Shown here one piece after another: positions 8,014-17,819 of a stretch of DNA of 64,000 bases. The stretch covers positions 3,410,001-3,474,000 of the forward strand of contig NZ_FNSD01000001.1 in the NCBI RefSeq assembly GCF_900105625.1, written 5' to 3'. Position 1 is the stretch's first letter. Each line of letters opens with the position of its first letter. Origin of the DNA: Terriglobus roseus (GTDB lineage: Bacteria > Acidobacteriota > Terriglobia > Terriglobales > Acidobacteriaceae). The translations under genes and the position numbers were made by a program. The notes beneath the pieces are model-generated. The model worked only from the letters and a program-made list of their open reading frames with translations. It ran no database searches and was not told the DNA's origin.

Positions 8014-8847
8014 ATGACCTGCAGTCCCCGGCAGCATGCGGCACGGCCATCCTGGAAGAGCGTCCTGGCCTCCCTTTGTATGGCTGCCCTGGGAGTGGCG
8101 ATGTGTCCCGCGGCAACGCCCGCCATCATCACCGCGATGGCTTCCAATGAGACTGCCGCCCGCCAGCACCAGTCCCACTTCGCCTACACCTCCGACGAAC
8201 GTTCCGATCGCACCGGCGGACACCTGTGGCGGGAGCATGTCGTCGAGATCGGTGACGGGATGCTCCGTCAGCTGGTCGCCGTGGATGGCACTCCGTTGAC
8301 GCCCGCACAGGCTGCTGCCGAGTCGCAACGTCTGCAGGCGCTGGTGGCGAACCCGGATGAGTTTCGCAGGCTGGCGCAGGCGCACAAGGATGACGAAGTC
8401 CACGCCACGCGTCTGCTGCAACTGCTGCCGCGAGCGTTTATGATTGTGCCCGACGGCACGAAGGGCGAGTGCCTGCAGTTTCGCTTTGAACCCGACCCTA
8501 ACTTTCAGCCGTCAGGATTCGAAGAGCGTGTGGGCGCGGCGATGGCCGGTACGATCTCCGTCATGGAGCCAACCGGTCGTCTCTGCACGCTGCAGGCTTC
8601 CATCCAGCATCCTGTGACGTTTGGCTTCGGCCTGATCGGCAGGATTGAGCAGGGTGGGAACTTCCGCCTGGAACGCATCCCCATCAAGGGGAGCGACTGG
8701 AAGACGCGCGCGATGAGCGTGCACATGGGTGGAAAGATCCTGCTGGCGAAGTCGCTGGCAAAGCAGCAGGAGACGGTGCGGACGGAGATTCGCGCCGTGC
8801 CGGATGGCCTGACGCTGCAGCAGGGCTTAGATCTTATTCGTCCGTAG
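8014..8847 (+). CDS. exported protein of unknown function
   Basis: The chosen ATG (8014) has AGGAG at 8001-8005, 8 nt upstream; an ATG at 8008 is also possible. The product of 277 residues has a basic start and a hydrophobic segment (VLASLCMAALGVAMC) that looks like a signal peptide. The mature part is mixed alpha/beta with a TPLTPAQAAAESQRLQALV helix and a C-terminal LRP-like strand region (TLQASIQHPVTFGFGLIG). No catalytic motif is recognised. It resembles acidobacterial proteins of unknown role. A terminator follows, so it is probably monocistronic. Confidence 0.7.
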   Translation: MTCSPRQHAARPSWKSVLASLCMAALGVAMCPAATPAIITAMASNETAARQHQSHFAYTSDERSDRTGGHLWREHVVEIGDGMLRQLVAVDGTPLTPAQAAAESQRLQALVANPDEFRRLAQAHKDDEVHATRLLQLLPRAFMIVPDGTKGECLQFRFEPDPNFQPSGFEERVGAAMAGTISVMEPTGRLCTLQASIQHPVTFGFGLIGRIEQGGNFRLERIPIKGSDWKTRAMSVHMGGKILLAKSLAKQQETVRTEIRAVPDGLTLQQGLDLIRP

Positions 8848-8893
8848 CGCTCATGCCTTTTGGCAGACAACCTTGGCTTTCTACAACAAAGCA

Positions 8894-8921
8894 AAAGGGC
8901 CTGCACTTAAGCAGGCCCTTT
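8894..8921. terminator. bidirectional terminator
   Basis: AAAGGGCCTGC and GCAGGCCCTTT pair around a 6-nt loop between two convergent genes. Confidence 0.85.
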
Positions 8922-8931
8922 CGCTGCGTTG

Positions 8932-11343
8932 CTAGGCAGTCGGCGTCGTCCACGTCCAGTTACGCAGCTCCGGCGAGTCGATGCCGTTGGCATGCGCGTA
9001 GTTCACGCATTCGATGATCTGGTCCTGCAGCCACTGCTTCGTGTGGGAAGCCGTTGCCTGTAGCTTCGGAACGCGATCTATGACGTCAATCGCCAGGTTG
9101 AAGCGATCCACCTGGTTCAGGATGGCGAGTTCCAGCGGCGTGTTGATGTTGCCCTTTTCCTTGTAGCCGCGCACATGGAAGTTGTCGTGATTCTTACGCT
9201 TGTACGTGAGTTTGTGGATGAGCGCGGCGTAGGCGTGGAAGTTAAAGATGACCGGCTTGTCGATGGTGAACAGGCTGTCGAACTCCCGCTCGGAGAGTCC
9301 GTGCGGATGTTCACGTTCCGGCATGAGGCGGAAGAGGTCAACCACGTTGACGAAGCGCAGCTTCACGTCGGGGCAGCGTTCGCGAAGGATTGCCACGGCT
9401 GCGAGTGCTTCCGACGTTGGAATGTCGCCGGCGCAGGCGATCACTGCATCCGGTTCCACGCCCTCGTCATTGCTGGCGAAGTCCCAGATGCCGATGCCCT
9501 TGGTGCAATGGTCGATGGCCTGCGGCATGGTCAGGTACTGCAGGTGCTCGGCCTTGTCTGCGACGATGACGTTGATGTAATCCACGCTGCGCAGGCAGTG
9601 GTCTGCCACGCTCAGCAGGCAGTTCGCATCGGGTGGAAGATAGATTCGCGTAACTTCCGGGCTTTTGTTGGTGACGATGTCGAGGAAGCCCGGATCCTGA
9701 TGGGTGAAGCCGTTATGATCCTGCCGCCACACCAGTGAAGTGATGAGCAGGTTGATGGAGGAGATCGGCTGACGCCACCGCAGCTCGAGTTTTGACTTCT
9801 CAAGCCACTTGGCGTGCTGGTTGAACATGGAGTCGATGATGTGGACGAAGGCTTCGTAGGTCGAGAAGAAGCCGTGACGACCGGTGAGAACGTAGCCTTC
9901 GAACCAGCCCTCAAGCGTGTGCTCGCTGAGCATTTCCATGACGCGGCCCGTGGTGGAGAGGTAGCCGCCGTCTGCGTCTTCCGGCAACTGCGCCGCCATC
10001 CACGTCTTGCCGTGGCTGCCTTCGTAGATAACCTGCAGCTTGTTGGAAGCCGTCTCATCCGGACCGAAGACGCGGAAGCTGGTCATGTTCTTCCGCATGG
10101 CATCCCGCAGGAAATGCGCGAGAGTGTCGGTTGACGACAGAATCACGTGGCCCGGTTGCTCGACCTTTACGGCATACTCTGCGAAGCGTGGCAGATCCAG
10201 TGGCTTGCGCAGCTTGCCGCCGTTGGCATGCGGGTTGGCGGTGATGCGACGATCGCCGACGGGCGCCATCTCTTTCAGTTCTGCGATCAGCTTGCCGGCC
10301 TCGTCGAAGAGTTCTTCCGGCTTGTAGCTGCGCATCCAGTGCTCCACCAGCTTCAGGTGTGCCGGGTTGGTGACGGGGTCGAGGATCGGCATCTGGTGTG
10401 CGCGCCATGAGCCTTCCAGTTTGTGGCCGTCGATCTCCTTGGGGCATGTCCAGCCCTTGGGCGTGCGCAGGATGATCATGGGCCAGCGTGGCCTCTCGAC
10501 CGGTGCTCCCGGTGCTGCGGAACGTGCCTTCGCCTGGATCGCGCGGATCTCCTTGATGCAGTGCTCGGTGACCGCAGCCATCTTCGGGTGCATCACCGCG
10601 GGGTCATCGCCTTCGACAATGTAGGGCTGCCATCCATAGCCGAGGAAGAGATGCTCCAACTCCTCTGGCGTGATGCGCGCCAGGATGGTCGGATTGGCGA
10701 TCTTGTAGCCGTTCAAATGCAGGATGGGAAGAACAGCGCCATCCTGCACGGGGTTCAGAAATTTGTTGGAATGCCACGAGGTGGCAAGGGGGCCGGTCTC
10801 CGCTTCGCCATCGCCGACGACGACCGTTGCGATCAGGTCCGGGTTGTCGAAGACCGCGCCAAAGGCGTGCGAGATGCTGTAGCCGAGTTCGCCGCCTTCG
10901 TGGATGGAGCCGGGCGTTTCCGGTGTGCAGTGGCTGCCGATGCCGCCGGGAAAGGAGAACTGCTTGAAGAACTTCTGCAGGCCTTCGAGATTCTCGCTCT
11001 TGTCCGGATAGATCTCCGAATACACACCTTCGAGATAGCTGTTCGAGAGGGTTGCGGGCGCACCGTGTCCGGGGCCTGCGAGATAGATCATGTTGAGGTC
11101 GTACTTCTTGATGAGGCGATTGAGGTGGACCCATGTGAAGGTCTGGCCCGGGTCGGATCCCCAGTGGCCCAGCAGGCGGTTCTTGATGTGCTCCGGCTTC
11201 AGCGGCTCGCGCAGCAGAGGATTCGCGACAAGGTACAGCATGCCGACGCACAGGTAGTTACACGCGCGCCAGTAGGCGTCCATCTTGCGCAGTTCGTCGA
11301 TGGAAAGAACATCCATGGTGGGAATTGGAGCAGTCGAACTCAT
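8932..11343 (-). CDS. xfp: phosphoketolase (xylulose-5-P/fructose-6-P)
   Basis: The 803-residue, thiamine-diphosphate enzyme has the usual family length. Visible signatures are [17 protein letters not shown] (about residue 96), [13 protein letters not shown] (about 151) and the ThDP/Mg motif [20 protein letters not shown] (about 176). It cleaves xylulose 5-phosphate or fructose 6-phosphate with phosphate to acetyl phosphate plus glyceraldehyde 3-phosphate or erythrose 4-phosphate, in the cytoplasm. The acetate kinase gene lies 47 nt upstream on the same strand, so acetyl phosphate made here can yield ATP and acetate. Start at the ATG at 11343 ([14 protein letters not shown]). Confidence 0.96.
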   Translation of the reverse strand: MSSTAPIPTMDVLSIDELRKMDAYWRACNYLCVGMLYLVANPLLREPLKPEHIKNRLLGHWGSDPGQTFTWVHLNRLIKKYDLNMIYLAGPGHGAPATLSNSYLEGVYSEIYPDKSENLEGLQKFFKQFSFPGGIGSHCTPETPGSIHEGGELGYSISHAFGAVFDNPDLIATVVVGDGEAETGPLATSWHSNKFLNPVQDGAVLPILHLNGYKIANPTILARITPEELEHLFLGYGWQPYIVEGDDPAVMHPKMAAVTEHCIKEIRAIQAKARSAAPGAPVERPRWPMIILRTPKGWTCPKEIDGHKLEGSWRAHQMPILDPVTNPAHLKLVEHWMRSYKPEELFDEAGKLIAELKEMAPVGDRRITANPHANGGKLRKPLDLPRFAEYAVKVEQPGHVILSSTDTLAHFLRDAMRKNMTSFRVFGPDETASNKLQVIYEGSHGKTWMAAQLPEDADGGYLSTTGRVMEMLSEHTLEGWFEGYVLTGRHGFFSTYEAFVHIIDSMFNQHAKWLEKSKLELRWRQPISSINLLITSLVWRQDHNGFTHQDPGFLDIVTNKSPEVTRIYLPPDANCLLSVADHCLRSVDYINVIVADKAEHLQYLTMPQAIDHCTKGIGIWDFASNDEGVEPDAVIACAGDIPTSEALAAVAILRERCPDVKLRFVNVVDLFRLMPEREHPHGLSEREFDSLFTIDKPVIFNFHAYAALIHKLTYKRKNHDNFHVRGYKEKGNINTPLELAILNQVDRFNLAIDVIDRVPKLQATASHTKQWLQDQIIECVNYAHANGIDSPELRNWTWTTPTA

Positions 11344-11390
11344 GCGCAGAACCTCTAGCCATGCCGAGACCTCGGCACCGGGTTGTCGTT

Positions 11391-12578
11391 CTATGCGTCC
11401 GCCGAAACGATGCGTTTCGCGTGCAGGGCGATGACAAGATCTTCCTGGGCGGTGACGGCGAAGACCGCCGTCTTTGAATCGGATGCGCTGATGCTGTGAA
11501 GGTTCTGATCCTGTAGCTGGTTTAGCGAGGAGTTAATGGAGACGTCACTGCCGGCAAGCACTTCCAGCCGCGTCGCAGCATCATGCTCGCCGATGCCGCC
11601 GGTGAAGACGATGGCATCAAGACCGCCCATCAGCCATGCAAAACTGCCGATGGCCTTGCGGATACCGCGTGTGAAGATCTTCAGCGCCAGCAACGCAGCG
11701 TGGTTGCCGGTTGCGGCTGCCTGACGAACAGCCTTCATGTCGTTGGGAAGGCCGGTGAGCGCGACCATGCCGGCATCATGATTCAACAGGTGCTCCACGT
11801 TCTTTGCGGCGTCGGGGCCTTCTTCGCGCCGCAACAGGTAGAGCATCAGGCCCGGGTCAAGATCGCCCGGGCGAGTTCCCATGACGATGCCGCCGGTGGG
11901 CGTTAGGCCCATGGTGGTATCGACTGAAAGGCCATCCAACACCGCAGTGACGCTGCAGCCGCTGCCCAGATGCGCAATGACCAGCCGCTGCGGCAGCGGC
12001 CCGGCGAGTCGCAGCTGGCGTACAACCGACTCGCAACTGAGACCGTGGAATCCGTAACGCTTTACGCCGCGATCGCGAAGATCCTTTGGAATGGGATAAG
12101 TGCTCGCTTCTTCCGGCATGGTCTGGTGGAAGACCGTATCGAAACACGCCACGTGCGGGATGCCGGGCATCCGCCGCATGGTTTCGCGGATGAGGTCGAC
12201 TGCCTCAGGATCGTGCAGCGGGGCGAAGGCTGCTGCAGCTTCCAATTCTTTGAGCAGTGTTTCGGTGACGCGTGCATGGCCGGTGATGTGCGGGCCCGGA
12301 TGCACGACGCGATAGCCGACGGCATCGACCTTGCCCGCGTTGGCGGACGCAACCGTATCCAGCACGCTGCCGATGGCCGCAGCATTGTTCCCCCCACCCG
12401 GAACCGATCGCTTCTCCTTCGCCTGATCGTCCTGAGAGAACTCGAGCGTGGCCTGTGGCTTTGCCGTGTCGCTCAACTCCCCGTCCAGTAACAGTCGCGG
12501 GTCAGAGGTTTCGTCGTACAGATTGAAGAGCGAAAATTTGATCGATGACGATCCGGCGTTCAGGACAAGTACATTCAT
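11391..12578 (-). CDS. ackA: acetate kinase
   Basis: The 395-residue product has all the ASKHA-fold landmarks of acetate kinase: [18 protein letters not shown] at the start, [33 protein letters not shown] and [14 protein letters not shown]. It transfers phosphate from acetyl phosphate to ADP. It is the first gene of a two-gene unit with phosphoketolase; no phosphotransacetylase gene is present nearby, which fits acetyl phosphate being supplied by phosphoketolase. Confidence 0.96.
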   Translation of the reverse strand: MNVLVLNAGSSSIKFSLFNLYDETSDPRLLLDGELSDTAKPQATLEFSQDDQAKEKRSVPGGGNNAAAIGSVLDTVASANAGKVDAVGYRVVHPGPHITGHARVTETLLKELEAAAAFAPLHDPEAVDLIRETMRRMPGIPHVACFDTVFHQTMPEEASTYPIPKDLRDRGVKRYGFHGLSCESVVRQLRLAGPLPQRLVIAHLGSGCSVTAVLDGLSVDTTMGLTPTGGIVMGTRPGDLDPGLMLYLLRREEGPDAAKNVEHLLNHDAGMVALTGLPNDMKAVRQAAATGNHAALLALKIFTRGIRKAIGSFAWLMGGLDAIVFTGGIGEHDAATRLEVLAGSDVSINSSLNQLQDQNLHSISASDSKTAVFAVTAQEDLVIALHAKRIVSADA

Positions 12579-12647
12579 GCGTCACCTTGGACGAGCTTAC
12601 GCTGAGGCGTTTGAATGCTTCGTGACGGGAATCACTGCAGTGCGAAA

Positions 12648-12681
12648 TGCGAAGGCCCGGCAGGTAGCCAGGCCTTTCGCA
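12648..12681. terminator. hairpin between the SYLF gene and ackA
   Basis: TGCGAAGGCC pairs with GGCCTTTCGCA (one bulge) around a 13-nt loop. It lies 36 nt below the SYLF gene's stop, in the same direction, and upstream of ackA. Confidence 0.65.
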
Positions 12682-12716
12682 GTTCTTACATCCCTTGCCG
12701 TTGCTCTGGCGCGAGA

Positions 12717-13418
12717 TTACTTGCTTTCGCGAACGCGGCCCTTGCGGAAGAGTTCGTTCACCGTCTTGATAAAGTGCTGTGCTGCCGGCGGAGTCGGAAC
12801 GGCACCGCTGAGTACCGTGGCGTAAGGAATCTCCTTACCGTAGAACTCTGTGGTGTCCTTCTTGTTCTGGTTGACTTCATCGCCGTTGAGATCGATGCCG
12901 GCGAAGAGACCCTTGTTACGCGAGTACGTGAGGAACTCAGCGTTGGCCAGTTCGGTTGTAGATGCCTGCGCATCGCGACCCACCGGGCCGCCTGCAACGG
13001 AAGCGTCGCCGCCCAGCTTGACCTTGTCATGCAGCAGGTGGTCGAGGCTCTTATGGGTGCGGCCGATCAGGACGATGTCGGTGGACTGGCCGCCGATCTG
13101 GAAGCCGAAGCTGCCGCCAGCCATCTGAACGAATACGGGCGCGCTCCAGCCATGACCTGTGCGGCAGGTTGCGACACCCTGACCATACTCACCGCCGAAG
13201 ACGAATGCTGCTTTTTTGAAGGCAGGCACGACGACGACGCACTGTGCGGAGGCGGCAATATCGAGCGGCACACCCTTGTCCGGCGTGTCCATCAGCGAGT
13301 GCAGGACTTCATGCGCCTTGTTAATGCGGTTAGTTAGTTTCTCCGGTCCCTGGGCCTGTGCGGCGGGGGCAGCAATCACAGTCAGAGCAACGAGGGCAGA
13401 GGCGATCAGATGGCGCAT
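12717..13418 (-). CDS. exported SYLF-domain (YSC84-type) protein
   Basis: This 233-residue protein starts with a clear signal peptide (MRHLIASALVALTVIAAPAAQAQ). The rest is one SYLF domain: AQCVVVVPAFKKAAFVFGGEYGQGVATCR, then VQMAGGSFGFQIGGQSTDIV and a C-terminal GLFAGIDLNG. The SYLF domain binds lipids in eukaryotic YSC84/SH3YL1; bacterial members are periplasmic and their role is not established. It lies upstream of ackA on the same strand, but the hairpin at 12648-12681 suggests separate transcription. Confidence 0.88.
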   Translation of the reverse strand: MRHLIASALVALTVIAAPAAQAQGPEKLTNRINKAHEVLHSLMDTPDKGVPLDIAASAQCVVVVPAFKKAAFVFGGEYGQGVATCRTGHGWSAPVFVQMAGGSFGFQIGGQSTDIVLIGRTHKSLDHLLHDKVKLGGDASVAGGPVGRDAQASTTELANAEFLTYSRNKGLFAGIDLNGDEVNQNKKDTTEFYGKEIPYATVLSGAVPTPPAAQHFIKTVNELFRKGRVRESK

Positions 13419-13600
13419 AGGTCTCCTTGGGAACTGTGACGGGAGACGATGTCAGAACGGAAAGTGTTGTCTGCCATGCAGAAGCTCGCCCAGAACGGCG
13501 CATGTCGGCGGCTATCGGGTGATTGGTGTGACGGCCTTGCTTGATGGCAGCCCGCCGCATGTTTTCTTCACCGAGTCTGCGATAACGGCGTGACCTGGAC

Positions 13601-14557
13601 CTATGGAGTGCTGGCGGCAGCCTCTGTCGCTCGGAGGGAGATCCGATGAAATGTTTCCCGTAGCTCGGCGGGGTGATGCACGACGATCCTGCGCCCTGTA
13701 CTGAGCAGCATGGCTGCGAACAACTCCAGGCGATCGCGTCCGCAGCGGAGACGGATACCGCCCTGCTCCGGCAGCATGGAGACACGCCACAGGGCAAAGT
13801 TGTGGTTTGCTTCCTTCACTGTCATATCGATCCAGACATCGATCTGGTGTTCCGACTGGATGAAAGGCATTCGCTCCGCCATGTAGCGGCGGGCGTCGAA
13901 GTCTGTTGGGCGGTCGAATGAGGTGGGGAGCATCTCAACCTGCGTCATGCGATCCAGCCGGAAGGTGCGCAGGGCATTGCGGGCGAGACAGCGGCCGATC
14001 AGGTACCAGCGGCCGTCCGTGTGCATCATGGCGTAGGGCTCAATCTCGCGGTTCGACGTGGTCTGGTCGTGCGACTGGTACGCGAAGAATATGCGCCGTT
14101 CGGCGCGGATCGCAGAAGCGGATGTCACAAGGCACTCCATCGATGTGGGTGCCACCCAGGGGCCAGGTTCAAGAGAGACGACATCTTCCACGGTGCGAAT
14201 GCTTTCGCGCAGGGAGTCCGGGAGGACGCGCCCCAGCTTGGCCAATGCACCCTCGGTCGCAGGAGCGAAGGCTGCCAGCCCGATCTGTCGGAGCGCACGC
14301 AAACCCAGCGAGAGTCCGAAGGCCTCCTCATTCGTCAGCAGAAGGGGAGGCAACTGGAATCCGCGCCGCAGGCGGTATGCCCCACCCACGCCGGGCGAAG
14401 ACCCAATCGGGATTCCCAGATCCTTCAGCCGTACGATGTACCGCTGCACCGTGCGAAGGTCCACTTCGAGTCGCTGGGCCAGTTCTGCGCCTGTGACGTG
14501 GTCACGGCCCTGCAGGATCTCGAGGACGATGAAGACGCGCATGATGGGGTCGTACAT
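13601..14557 (-). CDS. WYL-domain transcriptional regulator (YafY type)
   Basis: The 318-residue protein has an N-terminal HTH_11 winged helix (residues 4-60; GAELAQRLEVDLRTVQRYIV) and a central-to-C-terminal WYL domain (IRAERRIFFAYQSHD, then EPYAMMHTDGRWYLIGRCLA at about 175-195) followed by a WCX-like tail. Such proteins sense a ligand through the WYL fold and often act on the divergent neighbour. Here the DinB-family gene starts 93 nt away on the opposite strand and is the likely target. Confidence 0.9.
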   Translation of the reverse strand: MYDPIMRVFIVLEILQGRDHVTGAELAQRLEVDLRTVQRYIVRLKDLGIPIGSSPGVGGAYRLRRGFQLPPLLLTNEEAFGLSLGLRALRQIGLAAFAPATEGALAKLGRVLPDSLRESIRTVEDVVSLEPGPWVAPTSMECLVTSASAIRAERRIFFAYQSHDQTTSNREIEPYAMMHTDGRWYLIGRCLARNALRTFRLDRMTQVEMLPTSFDRPTDFDARRYMAERMPFIQSEHQIDVWIDMTVKEANHNFALWRVSMLPEQGGIRLRCGRDRLELFAAMLLSTGRRIVVHHPAELRETFHRISLRATEAAASTP

Positions 14558-14649
14558 GCTGCCTCCATCCTTTCGGCGATCTACGACACAGGCTGTCGGG
14601 AATGCTCCCTATTCTGAGGTTAGCCGAAGAGGCTGCGGAGGACGAGGCA

Positions 14650-15132
14650 ATGGCGAACGAAACGGCAGGATTCAAGCTGATCACGGCAGATGATCTGCTC
14701 AAGCATTGGCAGGAACACAGACGGCTCACCCGAAAGGTCATCGAGGCATTTCCGGAGGACAAGCTCTTTCACTTTTCCGTGGGCGGCATGCGGACCTTCG
14801 GTGAACTGAGCTGCGAATTTCTCGGCATGGTCATTCCGGTCGTGGACGGCGTGGCGACCGGTAAGTGGGAAGAGTTCAAGTTTGCGAAACCGACGACAAA
14901 GGCAGATCTGCTGCGTTTGTGGGACGTGCAGACGGAGCAGCTGAACGAGAAGTTTCCCGGCATTCCGGAGGCCCGCTTCAGCGAAGTAGACAAGGCGTTC
15001 GGGCAGTGGGAGATGCCCGGCCTGACCATGATCCAGTACGCCATCGAGAACGAGATCCATCACCGCGGGCAGGGATACGTGTATCTTCGCGCTCTTGGAA
15101 TCGAGCCACCGCTGTTCTACGACCGCAGCTAA
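14650..15132 (+). CDS. DinB-family protein
   Basis: The 160-residue product has the four-helix DinB/YfiT layout: HWQEHRRLTRKVIEAFP in helix 1 and the C-terminal ENEIHHRGQGYVYLRALG, which carries metal-ligand histidines. The ATG at 14650 follows GGAGGACGAGG, a strong ribosome site. Family members are metal-dependent, often thiol-transferase-like enzymes with stress roles; the substrate is unknown. A terminator ends the unit, and the divergent WYL regulator probably controls it. Confidence 0.85.
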   Translation: MANETAGFKLITADDLLKHWQEHRRLTRKVIEAFPEDKLFHFSVGGMRTFGELSCEFLGMVIPVVDGVATGKWEEFKFAKPTTKADLLRLWDVQTEQLNEKFPGIPEARFSEVDKAFGQWEMPGLTMIQYAIENEIHHRGQGYVYLRALGIEPPLFYDRS

Positions 15133-15144
15133 GTGAATGCTAAA

Positions 15145-15179
15145 GCGAAGAGGCCCGGCTGGTTGCCGGGCCTCTTCGC
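15145..15179. terminator. bidirectional terminator
   Basis: A 15-bp perfect stem (GCGAAGAGGCCCGGC) with a 5-nt loop lies between the convergent DinB and peptidase genes. Confidence 0.85.
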
Positions 15180-15196
15180 AGGTCGTGGAGAACTGA

Positions 15197-17272
15197 CTAC
15201 TTCATGTTGTCTTCGAACCATGCCACGGTGCGTGCGGTGCGGTCCGCATTGTGCGCGGGGTTGGTGAAGCCGTGGCCTTCGTTGGGGTAGACGACCAGTT
15301 CGGTCTTCTTGCCAAGCGCGCGCAGTGCGTGCCACATCTCGTAGCTCTGCGGTGCGGGGCATTCGCCGTCGCGATCGCCTACGAGAATCAGTTCGGGCGT
15401 GGTGACCTTGTTGATGAAGTTGATGGCGGAGGACTTGGCGTAAACGGCGGGATCGTCATAGACGGTTGCGCCGAAGAAGGGCACCATCCACTGGTCAATG
15501 GAGTTCTCGCCGTAGTAGCTCTGCCAGTTGCTGATGCCGGCTCCGGCGACTGCCGCGCGGAAGCGGTTCGTCTGGGTGATGGCGAACATGCTCATGAAAC
15601 CGCCGTAGCTCCAGCCGGTGAGTCCGAGGCGCTTGTCGTCGATGCTGTACTGCTTCTCTGCGGCGTCGACACCCTTGAGGATGTCGCGGAGGTCGCCGTA
15701 GCCGAAGTCCTTTCGGTTGGCCTGAACGAAGGCTTCGCCCTGGCCGTACGATCCGCGCGGGTTGGGCTGCAGCAGGAAGTAGCCGAGATGCGCATACAGA
15801 CCGGCGCCAGCACCGCCAAAGCTTGGACCGACCTCTGCCGACGGGCCGCCATGCACGCTGACGATCATGGGGTACTTCTTCGCGGGGTCATAGTTTTCCG
15901 GCAGCGTCAGCCAGCCCTGCACGTGGAAGCCATCGTTATCCCACTCGACCGAAACCGTCTTGCTTGCCGCGCTGGTGGCGTGTGCGTTGATCTGGGTGAC
16001 AGCGCGGATGCCGCGCGGATCTCCTGCGTACACTTCGACGGCCTTATCGGGGCCGGCCGAGGTGAAGGCGATCATCTTGGCCGCGGGCGAGAAGGAGAAC
16101 GACGCTGCCGCGCGACCACTGGCGACGGACTGTGGCGCCGTCCAGCCTGCGAGCAGCTCTTTGCCGTTGGTGCCGAGGACGCTAAGGTGGCTCTTGCCCG
16201 AGTGGTACTCGCTGAACGCGATGTGGTCGTTGTCTGCCCAGGCGATGTAGACGGGCGTGGACTTGCGGCCGGTGGTCAAGTCCTGCAGGCCGCTGCCGTC
16301 CGAGCCCATCAGGTAGATGTCGCCGCCAGTGGAACCCTGGTCGGACATGAGGCCGCCAATGAAGGCGATGTTGCGGCCATCGGGCGAGTAGCGGGGCACG
16401 GCGATCTGAAGGCCATGGAGCGAGCCGCCCGCCGTGACAGGATTCAGAATCGACTTCGCGCTGGACGGATCGCCGGTCGCGACGGTGTACATCTGCGCGA
16501 TCCACCAGGTGTTCTCGCCCGGCGGGTTGGCGGCGATAAAGGCAACGTGCTTCGAGTCGGGGGCCCAGTCGAACTCGTATGCATGCAGTGTCTTCGGCGA
16601 TACGACACTGACCTCACCGGTCTTCGCGTTCGCAGCGGCGACCCACTGGATCTCCACACCATCCTGGCCGACGACGCCGGCGGGCGGCTTCATGGCGGCA
16701 AGGGCACCGGCGGAACGCGTGGCGTTCTCTACATACAGGAATCCGATCGAGGAGCCATCCGGGGCCCACGTGGGCGAGGTCAGTGTGCCCTTGATGTGCG
16801 TCAATTGCGAAACCTTGCCGCTGGCGTCACGCAGGTAGATCTGCGGCTGATGGTCGGCACAGGTGCCGACGAAGGCGAGCGTGGCACCATCGGGCGACCA
16901 GCGCGGCAGGCTGCTGCTGCAGCCATCGCCAGCAGAGATGGCCGGTTCGGACGGGCTGGGCGAAAGAGCCGGGCTGATGTGCAGCTGCATGCCACCGCGG
17001 CGTCCGCCACCTGCAACGGGCTCGGTGCCGACGATCCAGGCGATCTTCTTGCCGTCCGGGGACAGTTCGACAGCGCCAATCTGGCGGACGGGCGTCCCGG
17101 TGCGCTGCGATGACTCGTACTGCGCGATGCGCGGATCGGGGTTCGCGAAGAACTTCATCTCGGGGGTGAAGATGTTCGTGGTGTCTGAGCCGGGGCGCTG
17201 GGCGGTGGCATAGGGGGCGATAAGGAGGCTGGCAGCCAGGCCGGCCGCGGAGGCAACTGCAGAAAAGCGCAT
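15197..17272 (-). CDS. exported S9-family prolyl oligopeptidase-like serine peptidase
   Basis: The 691-residue protein has a signal peptide (MRFSAVASAAGLAASLLIAP, cleavage near ATA-QR), an N-terminal beta-propeller built of WD40-like/TolB-type repeats (ELSPDGKKIAWI, PRWSPDGATLAFVG, PTWAPDGSSIGFL, PRYSPDGRNIAFI) and a C-terminal alpha/beta hydrolase. The catalytic Ser is in GLTGWSYGGFMSMF (about residue 555), the acid probably in GDRDGE and the His in NEGHGF near the C terminus. It probably degrades peptides in the periplasm, like dipeptidyl- or acylaminoacyl-peptidases. Confidence 0.92.
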   Translation of the reverse strand: MRFSAVASAAGLAASLLIAPYATAQRPGSDTTNIFTPEMKFFANPDPRIAQYESSQRTGTPVRQIGAVELSPDGKKIAWIVGTEPVAGGGRRGGMQLHISPALSPSPSEPAISAGDGCSSSLPRWSPDGATLAFVGTCADHQPQIYLRDASGKVSQLTHIKGTLTSPTWAPDGSSIGFLYVENATRSAGALAAMKPPAGVVGQDGVEIQWVAAANAKTGEVSVVSPKTLHAYEFDWAPDSKHVAFIAANPPGENTWWIAQMYTVATGDPSSAKSILNPVTAGGSLHGLQIAVPRYSPDGRNIAFIGGLMSDQGSTGGDIYLMGSDGSGLQDLTTGRKSTPVYIAWADNDHIAFSEYHSGKSHLSVLGTNGKELLAGWTAPQSVASGRAAASFSFSPAAKMIAFTSAGPDKAVEVYAGDPRGIRAVTQINAHATSAASKTVSVEWDNDGFHVQGWLTLPENYDPAKKYPMIVSVHGGPSAEVGPSFGGAGAGLYAHLGYFLLQPNPRGSYGQGEAFVQANRKDFGYGDLRDILKGVDAAEKQYSIDDKRLGLTGWSYGGFMSMFAITQTNRFRAAVAGAGISNWQSYYGENSIDQWMVPFFGATVYDDPAVYAKSSAINFINKVTTPELILVGDRDGECPAPQSYEMWHALRALGKKTELVVYPNEGHGFTNPAHNADRTARTVAWFEDNMK

Positions 17273-17355
17273 GGCAAAAGGCTAGCAGGGAAGAGAAGTC
17301 GGTCGCCGGACAAATTGAGACGTCTGCCTGCCTGAGAGCCGGACGCAATTTCTTT

Positions 17356-17718
17356 CTAGTCACAGTGGAAATAGAAGAGATTTCCGTCAGGATCCCGGAC
17401 CGTGAACTGTCGCAGTCCCCAGGGTTTTCTCTCCAGAGGATCAACGACGTCGGCTCCGGACGACTTGAGTTCCCGGTAGGTTGCGTCGATGTCCGGCGCG
17501 AAGATCCAGTGAACGGCGGGCTCAAACGGTGCCTGGCGCTGTCGAAAGAAGATTGCGGCGTCACCTCGTGAGACCGCACCAATGGTCTTGTCCGTGGAGA
17601 GCCATCGGACCTCGAACGCGAACACGTCGCGATAGAACTGCTGTGCCCGCTCCACGTCCGCAACTGGCAGCTCAGGGACGGGCTGGCCGATAGAAGTCAA
17701 TCTCCCGCTTGCGTCCAT
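17356..17718 (-). CDS. VOC (glyoxalase/bleomycin resistance) family protein
   Basis: The 120-residue product has the paired beta-alpha-beta-beta-beta modules of the vicinal oxygen chelate fold: VPELPVADVERAQQFYRDVF at the start and the C-terminal LRQFTVRDPDGNLFYF. Starts at an ATG with GAGAGGA upstream. Members bind or modify small ligands, and the metal ligands here are not complete enough to name an enzyme. Single gene, divergent from the hydrolase at 17820. Confidence 0.85.
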   Translation of the reverse strand: MDASGRLTSIGQPVPELPVADVERAQQFYRDVFAFEVRWLSTDKTIGAVSRGDAAIFFRQRQAPFEPAVHWIFAPDIDATYRELKSSGADVVDPLERKPWGLRQFTVRDPDGNLFYFHCD

Positions 17719-17819
17719 GAGGTCCTCTCTTGAAGAGTAAAGCGCTCAGCGCCATCTTCCATAGTGGCAAGGTGCGCCGGGAAAGCCGGGAGCACGGTGC
17801 GTCCGATTAGGCTGGAAAA

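Noticed and set aside
15251-17113. 620-residue open frame antisense to the S9 peptidase
   Set aside because: Low-complexity Gly/Ala/Arg/Val composition typical of the complement of a GC-rich gene.
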